A stretch of DNA of 64,000 nt from Macrotis lagotis (taxonomy: Eukaryota; Chordata; Mammalia; Peramelemorphia; Peramelidae): contig NC_133658.1 of NCBI RefSeq assembly GCF_037893015.1, positions 16,999,062-17,063,061 of the forward strand, in the 5' to 3' direction. Under the pieces are notes generated by a model. The model was not told where the DNA came from and searched no databases. It was given only the letters and a program-made list of their open reading frames with translations. This document shows positions 21,126-33,273 of this stretch, one piece after another. Position 1 is the first letter of the stretch, and every line of letters starts with the position of its first letter. Position numbers and translations under genes: made by a program.

Positions 21126-22309
21126 GCCCGGGAGGGCAACAACATTGCAGAAACCCGCTGGCGCAGGCGCACGGACCGGGGCAGAGGCCGGTCCAGGGCT
21201 CGGACCCGAGAGCGCGGGGCGGGCCGAGCCGGCCTAGTGGCCAGGAACGGGGCGATGATCAGGACTGGGGGGCCTAGGTCAAGAAGGACCGTCTGGGGGG
21301 CCACAGTGAAGGCTGCTCCGGACCTGTAGTCTCAGAGCCTAGCAGCTCTGAGCCCCCACCGCAAGCCCCTTTGCCTCAGTTTCCTCCCCTGTAAAACGAG
21401 CTGGAGAAATGACCCATCACTAAACCCCAAAGGGAGCACGAGAGCTCTCCGATGGCGCCTGTCTGGCTTGTAGTTATCCCCACGGTTTCCTATAAAGGAT
21501 GGATTTTCACTTGGTGCCCAATGCGATGTGTCATCGGACCCCAAAAAGCTAACGGGATCTTGGAGCGGTCCAGATGAGGGGCCGCTCCCTCCATCCGCAG
21601 TCCTACACAGACTGCTTTAGAGAAATGTGTTCAGTTCGGGACTGGCCACCCCAGGTGACCACATCCCCCGGGGCAGGCCCGGAGGGAGATGGCCATGTCA
21701 AACACTCCTTGTGAACTGGTGGAAGGAGCTGGGGATACTGGACCTGGGGCAAAGACCTGGGGAAGGGAATCACTTTTCCAATATTTGAAAAATACATCGA
21801 AGGCAAAATAAAATTTGACTGGCTCAAAGAAAAGAGACTGGACCCATAGGCCTAAGTTCCAAGGTGGCAGACTTTCCTTTAACATAAAAAAGGGAAAGCA
21901 GTGGGGTGGGTCAAAGTTGCCATCACTAAACATAAGCTCCCAGAGAATAGGGACTGTCTGCCTTTGTCTGGTCTCCAGTGACTAGCACTAAAGTGACTTA
22001 TGCCCAGTGATGAGTGGGAGTTAAACTGAATGAAAGTGGCTGCATGGACACTGGCAGGGCCACAAGAGACTGGATTTATCCTTCAGCTCCAAATGGATCT
22101 CATTAACCCCAAGTCTTTCTTTTCAGACCAAGAGTTTGCCATTCCAGAGAACAGTAGAGAGACTATGAGGGAATATGACAGGCACACACTGGCTTGCCAA
22201 AAACTACAAACAATCTTAGGCTTCAGTAAGACCAGTATTGGCCAAATCTAGGTAGGTGAGTTTTGCTGCTGCTGCCTTCCACCCTGGCCAGACCATACTC
22301 AACTTGTTT

Positions 22310-22590
22310 CAGGCAGCTAGGTGGTGCAGTGGGTAAGAGCCCAGGCCCTAGAGTCAGCCTCAGATACCTAACACTCAGTGACCTTGAGCAAGTCACTTAA
22401 CCCTAATTGCCTCAAATCCACAGCCATTTCCAGTTGACACCACTGGACCCAGATGACTGTAGAAGTGAGACTGGAGACTCTGTGCAGCTCCCCACTCCTT
22501 CACTCAAATCCAATTCACTTGCTTCTCACAGCATCGCCTCTCTGACATCATGGTCTTCTTCAAGCATGAAGAACAAACACCATCAACTCA
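22310..22590 (+). mobile_element. Longer composite marsupial SINE (third family)
   Basis: WSINE-like head GGCAGCTAGGTGGTGCAGTG, then a second half CACTGGACCCAGATGACTG, CCTTCACTCAAATCCAATTC, TGACATCATGGTCTTCTTC and GAAGAACAAAC. Other copies at 24543-24795, 32846-33140 and 59605-59910 share this second half. Confidence 0.8.
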
Positions 22591-22653
22591 GCATAGTATT
22601 TAAACAAAGCAGGGAGTAACAAAACCAAACAATATTTTAAAAAGCTCATTCTA

Positions 22654-22771
22654 GGGACAGCTGGGTGGTAGGGCCCTGACTTAGGAGGACCTAAGTTCAA
22701 ATCTGACCTCAGACAATTATCTAGCTGTGTGACCTTGGGCAAGTCACTTAACTTTTGCCTTACAAAAAGAC
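22654..22771 (+). mobile_element. WSINE1-like SINE
   Basis: Shortened head GGGACAGCTGGGTGGTAGGG; CTAGCTGTGTGACCTTGGGC; flanked by CATTCTA on both sides. Confidence 0.85.
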
Positions 22772-23128
22772 CATTCTACTATTTATGTACAGAGCATGTG
22801 GAAAAAGAGAGCAGGGAAATTAACTGGGGGCGTAATTGTCAGAATGAGAAACTAGGGCCTCATACTCGATTGGAAATGGAGGTATGGATGAACTTTAATG
22901 ACTGACTGGGTGTGGAAGGTGAGGAAGAAAAGTCAAATGAGTCAGGAGGTCTGTTGCCTGGCTGTTCCTAGCAGCAGCCCTGTCACAGACAGAAATGGGG
23001 AAGTTAAGAGGGGGAACCCACTTGGTGGAGGTGACTGAGAGGGCTAGGAATTCAGGTTTGCATGTCCTGTGTATGAGATGCCACTGTGACAGCCAGGTAG
23101 AGATCTATTCATTAGAAAGCTGGAATTA

Positions 23129-23269
23129 GGGGGCAGCTAGGTGGCACAGTGGATAGAGCACTGACCCTGGAGTCAGGAGGACCCAAGTTCAAATATGGTT
23201 TCAGACATTTAATACATACTTAGCTATGTGACCTTGGGCAAGTCACTTAACCCCACTTGCAAAAAAAAG
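23129..23269 (+). mobile_element. WSINE1-like SINE, near consensus
   Basis: GGGGGCAGCTAGGTGGCACA, GTGGATAGAGCACTGACCCT, GGAGTCAGGAGGACCC, and an A8 tail. Among the best preserved copies here. Confidence 0.93.
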
Positions 23270-24060
23270 TTAGAACTTGAGAAATAGGTCAAACTGGATG
23301 TAGAGATCTTGGAGGCATAAAGTCAAAGGCAAAAGTTGGAGCCATTCAAGTGGCTGAAATTCAAGTCATTTATTAAGGTATATAGAGAGGAAAATTACCT
23401 ATCCAAGATAGAGAGGAAAAAGGAAAGAAATTCAAGAATTGTAATAAATGGCAATTTAGAGTTTATAAAAAAAATTGAGGCTTACAACAACTCCATGGGG
23501 TAGAGGCCACAAGCGTTATTTTGGGCCGGAAAGGTCAAGGAGAACGTGTGAATAAGAAATTAAGATGGACCATGAGGTTTGAATGATGACTGATTTCAGG
23601 TGACCTAGTCACAGGATAGAGGAGCCCTGGGGCTCTAGAGAGACATCTAGTGTTACCAATGGGAATATCATTTGGGGATTATTTTTCCCCCTTTTCTTTT
23701 TATAGCATTTATTACTCAAGAATGTGTTAGGCCAGTACCCCAAGTGTTTACTTCTGATCGATTTCTTCAAGAATATGTTTTTATTAAAATTTTATGTCCT
23801 GAGTTTGAAACTGAAATAAACCCAATAATTGCTAACTTGGAGGATATTATAATGCTGTTGTTGCTTGTCCTTCATTCTCAAAGATCAAGGATTTTTATAT
23901 GTTCAAAGTGTGAATGCTCCATAGTTTGACTTTTTCTTTTGTCTAAGGATTTTTGCTGCTAGTTTTTGGAAATGACTTGTTCCCAAATTTTACTTGAGGT
24001 TATGGTAGCAATTAAGGTGAATTGAGAGACAAAGTTCTGAACATCTTCCAATTATGAGCA

Positions 24061-24275
24061 ATGCCTAGGTGTCAGAATGGATAAAGAGAAGAGTTGAAAG
24101 TCAGGGAGCCTCAACTTCCCGAGTTCAAATCTAACCACATACAAGTAGGTACTAGCTGTATGACCCTGCACAAGTCACTTCAACCTTTTTGCCTCAGTAA
24201 AGAACAAAGAAATGGCCAACTCCACCAGTATTTCTACAGTAAAACCCCCAAAAGGGACAACAAAACAGCAAAGAC
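24061..24275 (+). mobile_element. MAR1-like SINE, forward orientation
   Basis: GAGTTCAAATCTAACCACAT, TGTATGACCCTGCACAAGTC, TTTGCCTCAGTAAAG and AAATGGCCAACTCCACCAGT, running to AAAACCCCCAAAAGGGAC. Confidence 0.7.
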
Positions 24276-24542
24276 CACAATGGGAAAAGAGATGAAAGGC
24301 TTCACCTGATAACTAAAGACATTAAGGGGGGAGGGGACTGACAAGGTCTTTTATAATAATTAGCAAGATGATAGAACAAAATCTTGAACAGCATGGGTGT
24401 GTCTTCTGATTGGTTGGCAAAGGAAGTCAAAGAATTAAAATGACATTATTTGCATCTCCCTATTGACCATCCTCCCCCCACCTCTTCCCTTCTTCCCCAC
24501 CCAACCACAGCAAAAGCATATAATTGAGTTAGGAGACAATGT

Positions 24543-24795
24543 TCTGTCCTTGAAGAGGACCTTAGCATTAGGGAGGTTTTACTGTGACAAGCACTTGAAA
24601 AGGATTTGAGTGGGGGTGGGGGGCTGTACTAAATCACCAATCTCATTTTCTCTTCTGGGTCCTCTGGCCAGATATGAATCAGGATGACTGGAGAAGGTCC
24701 TGGATGAGAGGCAATCCCAGGCAACTGTCTGAGGGTGGATTTGAACTTAGGTCCTTGTGGCTCCAAGGCCAGCACTCTATCCACTGGGCCATCTC
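24543..24795 (-). mobile_element. Third-family composite SINE, reverse
   Basis: CCTTGAAGAGGACCTTAGCA, CTGGGTCCTCTGGCCAGATA, then GGATTTGAACTTAGGTCCTT and the head complement TCTATCCACTGGGCCATC. Confidence 0.78.
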
Positions 24796-25304
24796 AAAGG
24801 TTCTAGGGTTATGGGATAAACCTTACAGGAGTCAGGAATTTCTAAGACAGTTTACATTGATGAGATCTGAAGGTGGGTGATGGGTGGGACTACAAAGGTG
24901 GAGAATATTACAAGATAAAAAGCTTAACCTTTATCCAAATTTCTCTTGGGATGCAGGTAGTTGGGTAAAATTTACAAAGGGAAGGAACTTAGAAAAAGAA
25001 GATTAAATCTAGTTTAAGTCTTAGCAAAATAGAATTAAAATCAATTTTCAATTTTTCTTGAGCTGAATATCTCGGCCCTGCTCAAGGATCATTAATACTT
25101 ATTATATGGCGCAACCAATGAGAATACCATCTGGTTTATGAGAGCTTGTATTATGGCTATGGATCAGCATGTCACTTGCTTATGAACCTAGTGAACGCTT
25201 ATCACTACTGAGCTATATAAATTGTTTCGACTCCATGTTCTTTGAGGACTGATTAAATATTGGCATGGTAGCATGACATCATGATTTTCCAATATTGTAA
25301 AAAA

Positions 25305-25515
25305 AAAAATAATAGCATTTATATTGGTGCTTTGAGGTTTACAAATGCCTCATTTTATCCTCACAACAATTTTGAAAGGGAAGTGCTATTATTATCTTCT
25401 CTTTACAAAAAAGGAAAATGAACCAGACAAGGTCAAGTGACTTGCCTCAGGTTGCTAGCAAATGTGTTCGGTCGATTTTAAATTAAGGGTATTCACTGTG
25501 CCACTCATCTACCTC
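25305..25515 (-). mobile_element. MIR-type SINE
   Basis: GGTGCTTTGAGGTTTACAAA, CCTCATTTTATCCTCACAAC, TGACTTGCCTCAGGTTGCTA, in reverse MIR order. Confidence 0.65.
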
Positions 25516-26705
25516 TAAATATTGTCATTTTGAAGACAGTGATGTGCATAAGGCTTTGCTGTTACTAGAGAAGACCCTAAGTTTTGGAAGGAAGATGTCA
25601 GAAAAAGTTTTGGATGATAATGGAAAAAAAGATAAGATATAATAAGATTGTCCAACTAGGAATGACTCATCAATTCACTACAGATGTGGTATGTGAATTA
25701 CCACCATCATGTGAATGGGACAAATGACTAGAAAGAATTCAGAGAGAGAACTTTGGACATTAGCCCACACCATATCAGGTGGAGGAAGTATTTAATGACG
25801 GCTCTGATGAGTAAAGGGGGAATCACAGCATAGCAGCTGCGGATCAAGTTTTAAAATACATTTGAATTTTCCCTATTCAGGATCAGGAAAGATTTTGGTC
25901 GGCAGAAACAGTCCATTCAAGTGTGAGAAATGCAAAATCTATACTCTATTAGTCAAAGGTATTGTCTCTCCTTGTGCCTAGAGGTTCAAGTTGTGATCCT
26001 TGAACTAGGGAATGGTTTAGGTCATCTAATGGAAGTGAGGGAGTCATTAGAATCAGTGCAAGACATAAAATCAGTCCCTCACCATAAAGGGTCACAAGAG
26101 TGGAGCCAGTTCACTTGAATCATAGAAGTATGAGAGATAAAAAAAATGATATGACCTCTGATTACAGTGTACTAGTTCTGATTTTATGTGTATTAATTTT
26201 ATAATTGAGTCTGCATCTCCCTGGTTTCTGCTTAGCTGGGGAATCCAACTGAGCCTACTTTTTTCCAGGCTTTAAGGTGAGTACAGAAATCCAACTGAGT
26301 CACCTAAAGGTTAGTTTAGTTTAAAAGAAAGGTTGTAATCTCTCTTTCCATGACAGTATACCCTACTGGACATCCATTTGTTGGTCTTCCCCCAAGTTAC
26401 CATCCTTAAAAGAGATGGTCTGTCTTTTTCTATTTCTGTGCAGATTTTATCTCTTCTAAGGACACAACATAGCAAGTCTGTGCTTACCAAAGACTATAAA
26501 TGGATTATAATAATGTAATAAACATTTCTTAATTGTTTGAGAGTGGCATGATCTTCCACACCTAAAAGTCCAGTTCACCTTTCCCCAACTGCAGTCAATT
26601 GTGATATACCCCAACCACCCAGAACCTCCTTTCCTATGTTTCGACAAAGAAGACTTTCCCCATCCTTTTGGGGTCCCTGGCTTTGCTGAGGTGGCTAGGT
26701 GATTC

Positions 26706-26743
26706 AGTTTGTTAACAGTTATATGCAACACTGTTAACAAACT
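26706..26743. repeat. Perfect 14-bp hairpin
   Basis: AGTTTGTTAACAGT at 26706-26719 and its exact reverse complement at 26730-26743, separated by 10 bases. Each arm contains the palindrome GTTAAC. Confidence 0.9.
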
Positions 26744-26989
26744 TAACTTGCCAGGAAAACTTGCCTCAGTGTCATTTTACTCATCAATGAACCTTCCTCT
26801 GAATGTGATCAAGGAAAAAAGTCCATTGAATCAGAAAGAAAAGCTCTGCCAAACAAAGATAAAGATAGTCATGGCAGAAGAATGCTACTAGTCCAAATTA
26901 GAAACTGTCTTGGGAAGAATAGGAAACTAGAATTACCAAGTGTCATTAAAACTAGGTGAAGCATTCAATTTGGATCAATGAATACCATG

Positions 26990-27090
26990 GATACAATGTG
27001 AAGACTAACAGACTGTCTTCTGTGGGGTGGGGGGAGGGAAGTAAGATTAGGGGCAAAATTGTAAAACTCAAATAAAATCTGATAAGATCA
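26990..27090 (+). mobile_element. LINE-1 3' tail fragment
   Basis: GTGAAGACTAACAGACTGTC, then a G-rich stretch, GTAAGATTAGGGGCAAAATT and CAAATAAAATCT. The same tail is at 35945-36060 and partly at 63722-63775. Confidence 0.6.
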
Positions 27091-27854
27091 GGTATAAAGG
27101 TCTTGAGTTCGGCCTTTAAGGAAATCTGTAAGCATACAGAACATACTCAGAAAAAATACTGACAATAACACGGTTTTTTTCCAATGTTTGTATATCTCTG
27201 TTCCCCAGTTTACTACAATTGGGTTCCTTTCCTAGGATTTCTGAATGTCTTAACTGAGAAATGTAATTCTAACTGAATCATTTTTACTTTTACCCTAAAG
27301 TTTCAGTCACTACCTTGAGATTTTTAAGCCCACCCCATATCAACTATTTACTTAAGAAAACTATTTTATACTTTCAAAAAAAAAAAAACTAGGAGCAGAA
27401 ACTCTGACAAGATGGATGGCTGATGAAAAGCCTCTGGTAGGGTGATTTGGGGAGGCCAGAAACCTAGAAATGAGCTGGAAAATTGGTCTACAAAATTCAA
27501 ATAATACTTGGGCAGAGGAGCTGAATCACTTGGTCAAACATATTCCATAGTAAAGTTTCACATGAAGAATTGGTTACATCAGAATGAGTGTCCATGGACC
27601 TAAAATACAATGAATTCACAAAGTGCAAGGGTAATGCAGACTTTAGGCAGACCTTGGATAACAGGAGAACAGGTACAGTCAGCAAGATGAAAAATGGACC
27701 TGAAGACATTCAGAAGGATACCCACTGGAAGCTCCATAGAAGAATCCAAAAAAGAGTACCATGGACAGCAGCAGTCCCTTTGGAAATGTATTGGACCAAA
27801 GGACTGACACTTTACACTTTACTGACACACTACACAATTAAGTATGAAGAGAGG

Positions 27855-27940
27855 CCTATATCTATATATCTATATATCTATATATCTATATATATATATA
27901 TATATACACATATACATATACATACACATACACATATGAG
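27855..27940. repeat. Compound (TATC)/(TA)/(CA) microsatellite
   Basis: TATATCTATATATC units grade into TA and then CATATACA units. It sits directly upstream of a SINE. Confidence 0.9.
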
Positions 27941-27961
27941 ACAGAGACAGACACAGAGAGA

Positions 27962-28112
27962 GGGGCAGCTGGATGGCACAACAGATAGAGCACTGACCCT
28001 GGAATCAAGAGGACTTGAGTTCAAATTTGGTCTTAGTCACTTAATAATTACCTAGTTGTGTGACCTTGAACAAGTCACTTAAGCCCACTGCCTTTGCAAA
28101 AAAAAAAAAAAG
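27962..28112 (+). mobile_element. WSINE1-like SINE
   Basis: GGGGCAGCTGGATGGCACAA, ATAGAGCACTGACCCTGGAA, ending in a run of 14 A. Confidence 0.9.
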
Positions 28113-28959
28113 AACAAGAGAGAAAACAGCAAAGCAGAGACTAAATTTGTTATAACTGTCCAGAAAATGACTATACATAGACACACAGCTGAGTAAGACT
28201 GGAAGCACAAATGGTCATCCATGTTCCAGTCATTCCTAGAGAAGCATTTGAATATAATAGCTCAAGAGTTTTGTGTTGTTTATATGTAGGGTTTTGAAGA
28301 TATTTAATAAATGTTTGTTGAATATAAAACAAAGCTGAATGGAGGCTGACCTGCACAAAGACCAAATAGAAGAGGATTTTCTTTGGGGGCTAAAACCATC
28401 CATATTCGGGATATGTGGAAGTGACTCAATTACTTCATATTGAGAGCTCAAGATGATGAGGATTTTCTTTTTAGTAACCAATGGTTTTCAATATTGAATT
28501 TGCCCGTTGCCTGTTAGTACATTCCTTTGGCAGTGGAAGATAAAGAGAAGATTAATCTGTCCAGCTGGATTTTGCCACTTTAAATATATGCTGGACAGGC
28601 ATCTCTGATCACCCCCATTCAAGTCTCTTCCCATTCAAGTCCATCTTCCACTCAGCTGCCAAATTGATCTTCTTAAAGTATAAATATGACCTTTCTACCA
28701 CTTCGGGGAAGTCTCTAGTACTTCCAGGAAAAAAATGGAGGCTTTTGAGGGTCTTCATAACCTGGCCCCACTCTTTTTCCAATTCTCTCATACATTCTTC
28801 TATACACCCTGAGGTCCACCGACACTGGCCTCCTTCTATTCTTCTGACAAAACCAGAGGAACCAGTTGTGCCCCCATACCTGAATCATTCTGCCTCCCTG
28901 GCTTCCTTTCAAATTCCAACCTCATTTTCATCTTCTATAGGAAGCTTTTTTCTGAATCC

Positions 28960-29600
28960 CTTTTAGATTAGTCCCTTCCCTGAGATAACCACTAATTTAT
29001 CTTGATACATTACTGCTGTTGCTGCATACAATGGTCTCCTGGTTCTACTCCTTTCACTTTGTATGAGTTCATATATGTCTTTCCCATGTTTTTCTGAAAC
29101 CATTCCCCCCATTATTGCTATAAATATGATTGTATTCATCACAATCACAGTTTGTTCAGCTATTCCCTATATGATAGGTATTGTCTCAATTTCCAAGTCT
29201 CCACCACAACTTAAAGAATTGCTATAAATAATTTTTGTGCAAATACCTCCTTTTCCTCTTTCTTTGATCTCCTTGAGATGTGGACCTAGCAGTGGTATTT
29301 CTGAGTTATAAAGTATGCATAGTGCCTTTTGGGCTTCAAAATTATTCTCCAAGATGATTAGACCAGCTCGTAACTCCAGCAACAATGCAGCGTCCCTATT
29401 TTTCCTATCATCTCCAACACTGACCATTTTCCTTTTCTACCATGTTGGCCAAACTGATGAGTGTGATGTGTTACAGTGAACATGTAGTTACTTTTTCTTT
29501 AATTTAATTTTCAGTTACATGTAAAGACAGTTATCAAAATTGAATTTTTTTAAGATTTTGAGTTCCACATTTTTCTACCTCCCTCTCCTATTTCTTCTGC
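28960..29600 (-). mobile_element. LINE-1 3' region, reverse
   Basis: Matches the complement of the marsupial L1 3' end: TTTGTTCAGCTATTCCCTAT, GACCTAGCAGTGGTATTTCT, CAGCTCGTAACTCCAGCAAC, CCATTTTCCTTTTCTACCAT, and GAGTTCCACATTTTTCTACC. Confidence 0.75.
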
Positions 29601-29984
29601 AAGACCTAAAATAGGTTATATATGTAAAGTCAGAACATCTAGATATTAATGTAATAACCATCCCCTCCAATTATCAGTTGGTTTGGATTGTCAAAGCAGG
29701 TGATAATATGACTATTGAACTGAAATGTAGGGGAAATGGGCCAGGTTGCCCTTCAAAACAATATAAGATAGCTGAGAAGTCATCAGCAGCTGATGGCTCA
29801 TTCTTGGTGAGCTTAATATCACTGAAGATGGGTTTGTTACACTTGATAACCAAGGCCACCTTGGCCCTAGGGATGGAGGGCTTAAAAATCTGTCTCAATG
29901 ATATCTGCTTTTGCTTTCACCACTTATCAGAGATATCTTAATAGGGACACAAAGCATCTCTGGAATGACCCAGTACAAGGCTGT

Positions 29985-30382
29985 GAGGAAAGTGGTAGGA
30001 TCTGGCAACACATGGAAAAAAATACTGATAATAATACTTTTAAAAGGCCCCTGCAGATTATTTTTCATGACTTTTGTTTTGTTTTGTTTTTTTTGTTTTT
30101 GCAAGGCAATGGAGTTAAGTGACTTGCCCAAGGGCACACAGCTAGGTAATTATTAAGTGTCTTGAACTCAGGTCCTCCTGACTCCAAGGCCGGTGCTCTA
30201 TCTACTGTACCACCTAGCTGACCCTCTGCAGATTATTTTTTAAAATATTTCAGAAATATTCCAAAATATAAGAAAACATGATTGACAACCCCAAAGGTAA
30301 CTATGAAGGTAGCAGTGACTGTTGACATTATGCTGATCTTACCTCCATAATATCTTTTAAGAGAATGACCTCTGGCCATTCC
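29985..30382. repeat. Local duplication, copy A (interrupted by a SINE)
   Basis: GGAAAGTGGTAGGATCTGGC, AATAATACTTTTAAAAGG, CCCAAAGGTAACTATGAAGG and TTACCTCCATAATATCTTTT are repeated with changes at 30755-30988. Copy A carries a SINE at 30066-30225 that copy B lacks. Confidence 0.8.
30066..30225 (-). mobile_element. WSINE1-like SINE inside duplication copy A
   Basis: Flanked by exact CTGCAGATTATTTTT duplications at 30051-30065 and 30226-30240. Confidence 0.93.
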
Positions 30383-30754
30383 TTGGTCCTCCATAGTCTA
30401 GGAATAGGCTTCTTGGATGGAATGTTTTGTCCATCTCTTGATCTCCTTGTCAAACAAGGACACAAAGTTGCCAGGGCATCGCTAACTTAGAATACAGATA
30501 AATTTGCAAAACATTATAAAGGAGGATAATGGAAATCTCACAAAAAAATAGCATGTGGGGAAAAGCCAGCAAAATGTAAAATAAGACACCTATATCAGCA
30601 TCTATATTAATTTGTCCCAAGAAAATCAAACTGGAAAAAGAACAAATGGAACAGAGCTGCCAGGGTTTCTATATATGATTCTCTTTTCATGAATAACAAT
30701 GGAACCACTACATACAAGACTCTTAGATGAAGAAGGGAAAACAGCATTCAAAGT

Positions 30755-31107
30755 GAAGGAAAGTGGTAGGACCTGGCAATACATGGAAGAAGATGAGCTG
30801 ATAATACTTTTAAAGGACTCTGAGGATTATTTTTCAAAATATTTCAGAGGGGTGAAAATTCCAAAATGAGGGAAGAAAGCATGAATGACATTCCCCCCAA
30901 AGGTAACTATGAAGATAGCAGTAACTGCTTATCCATATACTGATTTTACCTCCATAATATCTTTAAGAGAATATTCTCTGGCCATTCTTTTTTGCAGGGT
31001 GATGGGATTGAATGACTTGCCCAAGGTCACATGGCTAGTAAATATCAAGTATCTGAGGCCAAATTTGAACTCAGGTTCAAATCTTTAAGAGAATGACCTC
31101 TGGCCAC
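30755..31107. repeat. Local duplication, copy B (interrupted by a different SINE)
   Basis: GGAAAGTGGTAGGACCTGGC, CAAAGGTAACTATGAAGATA and TTACCTCCATAATATCTTTA match copy A. The match resumes at 31083-31107 (GAGAATGACCTCTGGCCA) after a SINE. Confidence 0.8.
30988..31079 (-). mobile_element. SINE inside duplication copy B
   Basis: TTTTTTGCAGGGTGATGGGA, TGACTTGCCCAAGGTCACAT, AAATTTGAACTCAGG. Flanked by about 20-bp near-duplications beginning ATCTTTAAGAGAAT. Confidence 0.8.
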
Positions 31108-32689
31108 CTAGTGGCTCCTAAGGCCATCCTTGGAAAGAATGAGAAGAGAATGTTTTGTAGAAAGTTCTTTAGGGCAGGTCACATCCTCCGAATCACTTTT
31201 CTTCTATTCATCATGCTATGCTTTGTTTGTTGTAAATCTGTTTGGCTTGGTACAGTAGAACACAGACCCAAAGGCTCACCTCCAGAACAACTTACTCATA
31301 TGGGCATTAAGCCCACAAGGAACTTTTTGTGACAACCAAATCACTTTTTCCAACCAACCTTTGAATATCCATATCAGATGAAATGGTAAACCCACCCAAA
31401 AGATATTTAGACTGTTATGTTCCAATCCAAATGGCCTAATAAGTGTTTCTGTGTCCTTCTGGTAAAAGACTTGGTTCTCCTCTTATTTCAGCACCACATA
31501 GCTCTGGTGCCACCTCCTACAGAAGGACTTTGGGATTCCCCTCTTCTACTTACTATTGCCCTCTCCCATATGAAATCATTTTGTATGTATTTTTATGTTC
31601 CTTCATCTGTCTAAGTATTACATTCCTCTGGTAAGATATATTTAGGGCAAGAATTGCATTGTTTTGTTGCTATAGTTTTTTGATTTTGTGAGGGATTGGG
31701 AGGGTAGTTTCTTTTTGTGTTTAATTTTTATATTTTCATATATTTTATATTTTTCGTATATGATTTGCATGTATAGAGTAGATGTTTAATAAGCATTTGT
31801 TGAATTCAAAATAAAAAGTGAATGGAGGCTGACCATGTATTCCCTACCCCTGCTGTAGAAGTCTGGCACCAGACTATCTATAACCATTGACTAAATCCCT
31901 ACCGTATGCTGGATGCTGGGGATACAAAAATAAACCGAAAGTTCCTTTCCTTCAGGAGTGGAAGATACCCAACTCCACTTTAAAAGTCAGAGCAATATGG
32001 TTTTTATTCCAGAAAAAAAAAAAGCTTTCCAAGCAGGGGGATGACACAGCAAAAACCATGCTTTAGAAATATCGATTTGGCGGGTAGGTATGAGAGAAAT
32101 TGGAGAGGGGTAAGACCGGATGACGGGAGACTATCCAGAGCATACCAAGAATGGAGTTAATGTTGTTGTGAAATAGATATATGATCATTCAAAACAGCCT
32201 GACTTACCTACTATCAAAGCAGGAAAAAGAAAATGGAGGAAGAATTATCACCTGAACTACAATGCCCAATGGAATGGGATTTAATCCCTTTCTGTCCTCA
32301 CAGGGCCACTATCCCCCTACTACTTTAGGTCCAGGATCCCTTTCACTTGGACAATTGTCAAAGATTCCTCAATGGTTTCCCTGTCTCAATTGTCTCTTAT
32401 CTATCCTAAAGTGGTTTTTCTAAATAATCATGTTATCCTCTTATATAAATTCCAAAGGGCCTTTCATTGTCTTTAGAATCCAATATGAACTCCCCATTTG
32501 ACTTTGAAAATCAAGCAACCAAGTCCCAACTCATGATTTGAGCCATTATATTATACATTTACCCTCCTTCCCATCCTCTGCCAGCCTGGCTCTATCTCTA
32601 GTCTCTGGACCTTTATCACTGCCCAAAGCTGACATCCACTGGTCCTTACAGGGGTGTTCAGGATCACTTCTTTCCTTCAAAACTCAGCT

Positions 32690-32845
32690 CTAATTGTTGT
32701 TCAGGTATGTCCAACTCTTTAAGCTCCCCTTTGGGGTTTTCTTGGCAAAGATGCTGGAGTGGTTTGCCATTTCCTCCTCCAAAAGTTTGAGGAACTGAAG
32801 AAAACAAGGTCACACAGCTACTATCTGAGGTCCACAGAGCAGCCT
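32690..32845 (-). mobile_element. MAR1-like SINE
   Basis: TTGTTCAGGTATGTCCAACT, CCTTTGGGGTTTTCTTGGCA, AAGATGCTGGAGTGGTTTGC. It abuts a third-family SINE. Confidence 0.85.
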
Positions 32846-33140
32846 GGTAATACAGTGCAGTAGGGAGGAGCTGCACTCAAATTTGGTCTCAGATACCTGA
32901 TAGCTGAAAGCTATGTGACCTTGGGCAAGTCACCTTGTACCCAGGGTACTGGAGATGTCCAGTCAACCTCCTTTATATCTGGCCACTGGACCCAGATGGC
33001 TCTGGAGGAGAAAGGGAGGCCGGGGACTTAGCATAACTCCCCTTCACTCAAATCCAATTTATATGAAAGTCATGGCTTAACTCCTCAGATGTCAAGGCCT
33101 TTGTGTCAGAACCTCAAAACTTCATCAACAACACCATTTT
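32846..33140 (+). mobile_element. Third-family composite SINE
   Basis: Degraded head, then CTATGTGACCTTGGGCAAGT, CTGGCCACTGGACCCAGATG, GCTCTGGAGGAGAAAGGGAG and CACTCAAATCCAATTT. Confidence 0.85.
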
Positions 33141-33273
33141 AACTCCGGCCTCCCCTACTCTAGCACTGCTGCTCTATCTACTGCCCCACCTAGCCAACCA
33201 AGTTTCCTTTTGTGATTTGACTGTAAGCTGCTAGAGGGCAAGGACTGTCTTTTAATTTGTATTCCCATCCTAT

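Larger units (their letters stand above)
19740..21300. promoter_or_regulatory. CpG island spanning the BNIP3L promoter, exon 1 and start of intron 1
   Basis: About 1.5 kb of extremely GC-rich, CpG-dense sequence in an otherwise A/T-rich window. It contains repeated GC boxes (CCCCGCCCC type), NRF1-like palindromes, E-boxes, a CRE and a CCAAT at 20395-20399. Edges are by eye. Confidence 0.9.

Noticed and set aside
20150-21304. A 384-codon minus-strand open frame and several long overlapping frames across the CpG island
   Set aside because: They result from few stop codons in very GC-rich DNA. Only the short segment from the ATG at 20557 to the donor at 20466 matches BNIP3L; the rest is Pro/Gly/Arg/Ala low-complexity translation.
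27588-28055. A 155-codon plus-strand open frame
   Set aside because: It runs through a microsatellite into a SINE. The first 90 codons have no recognised family.
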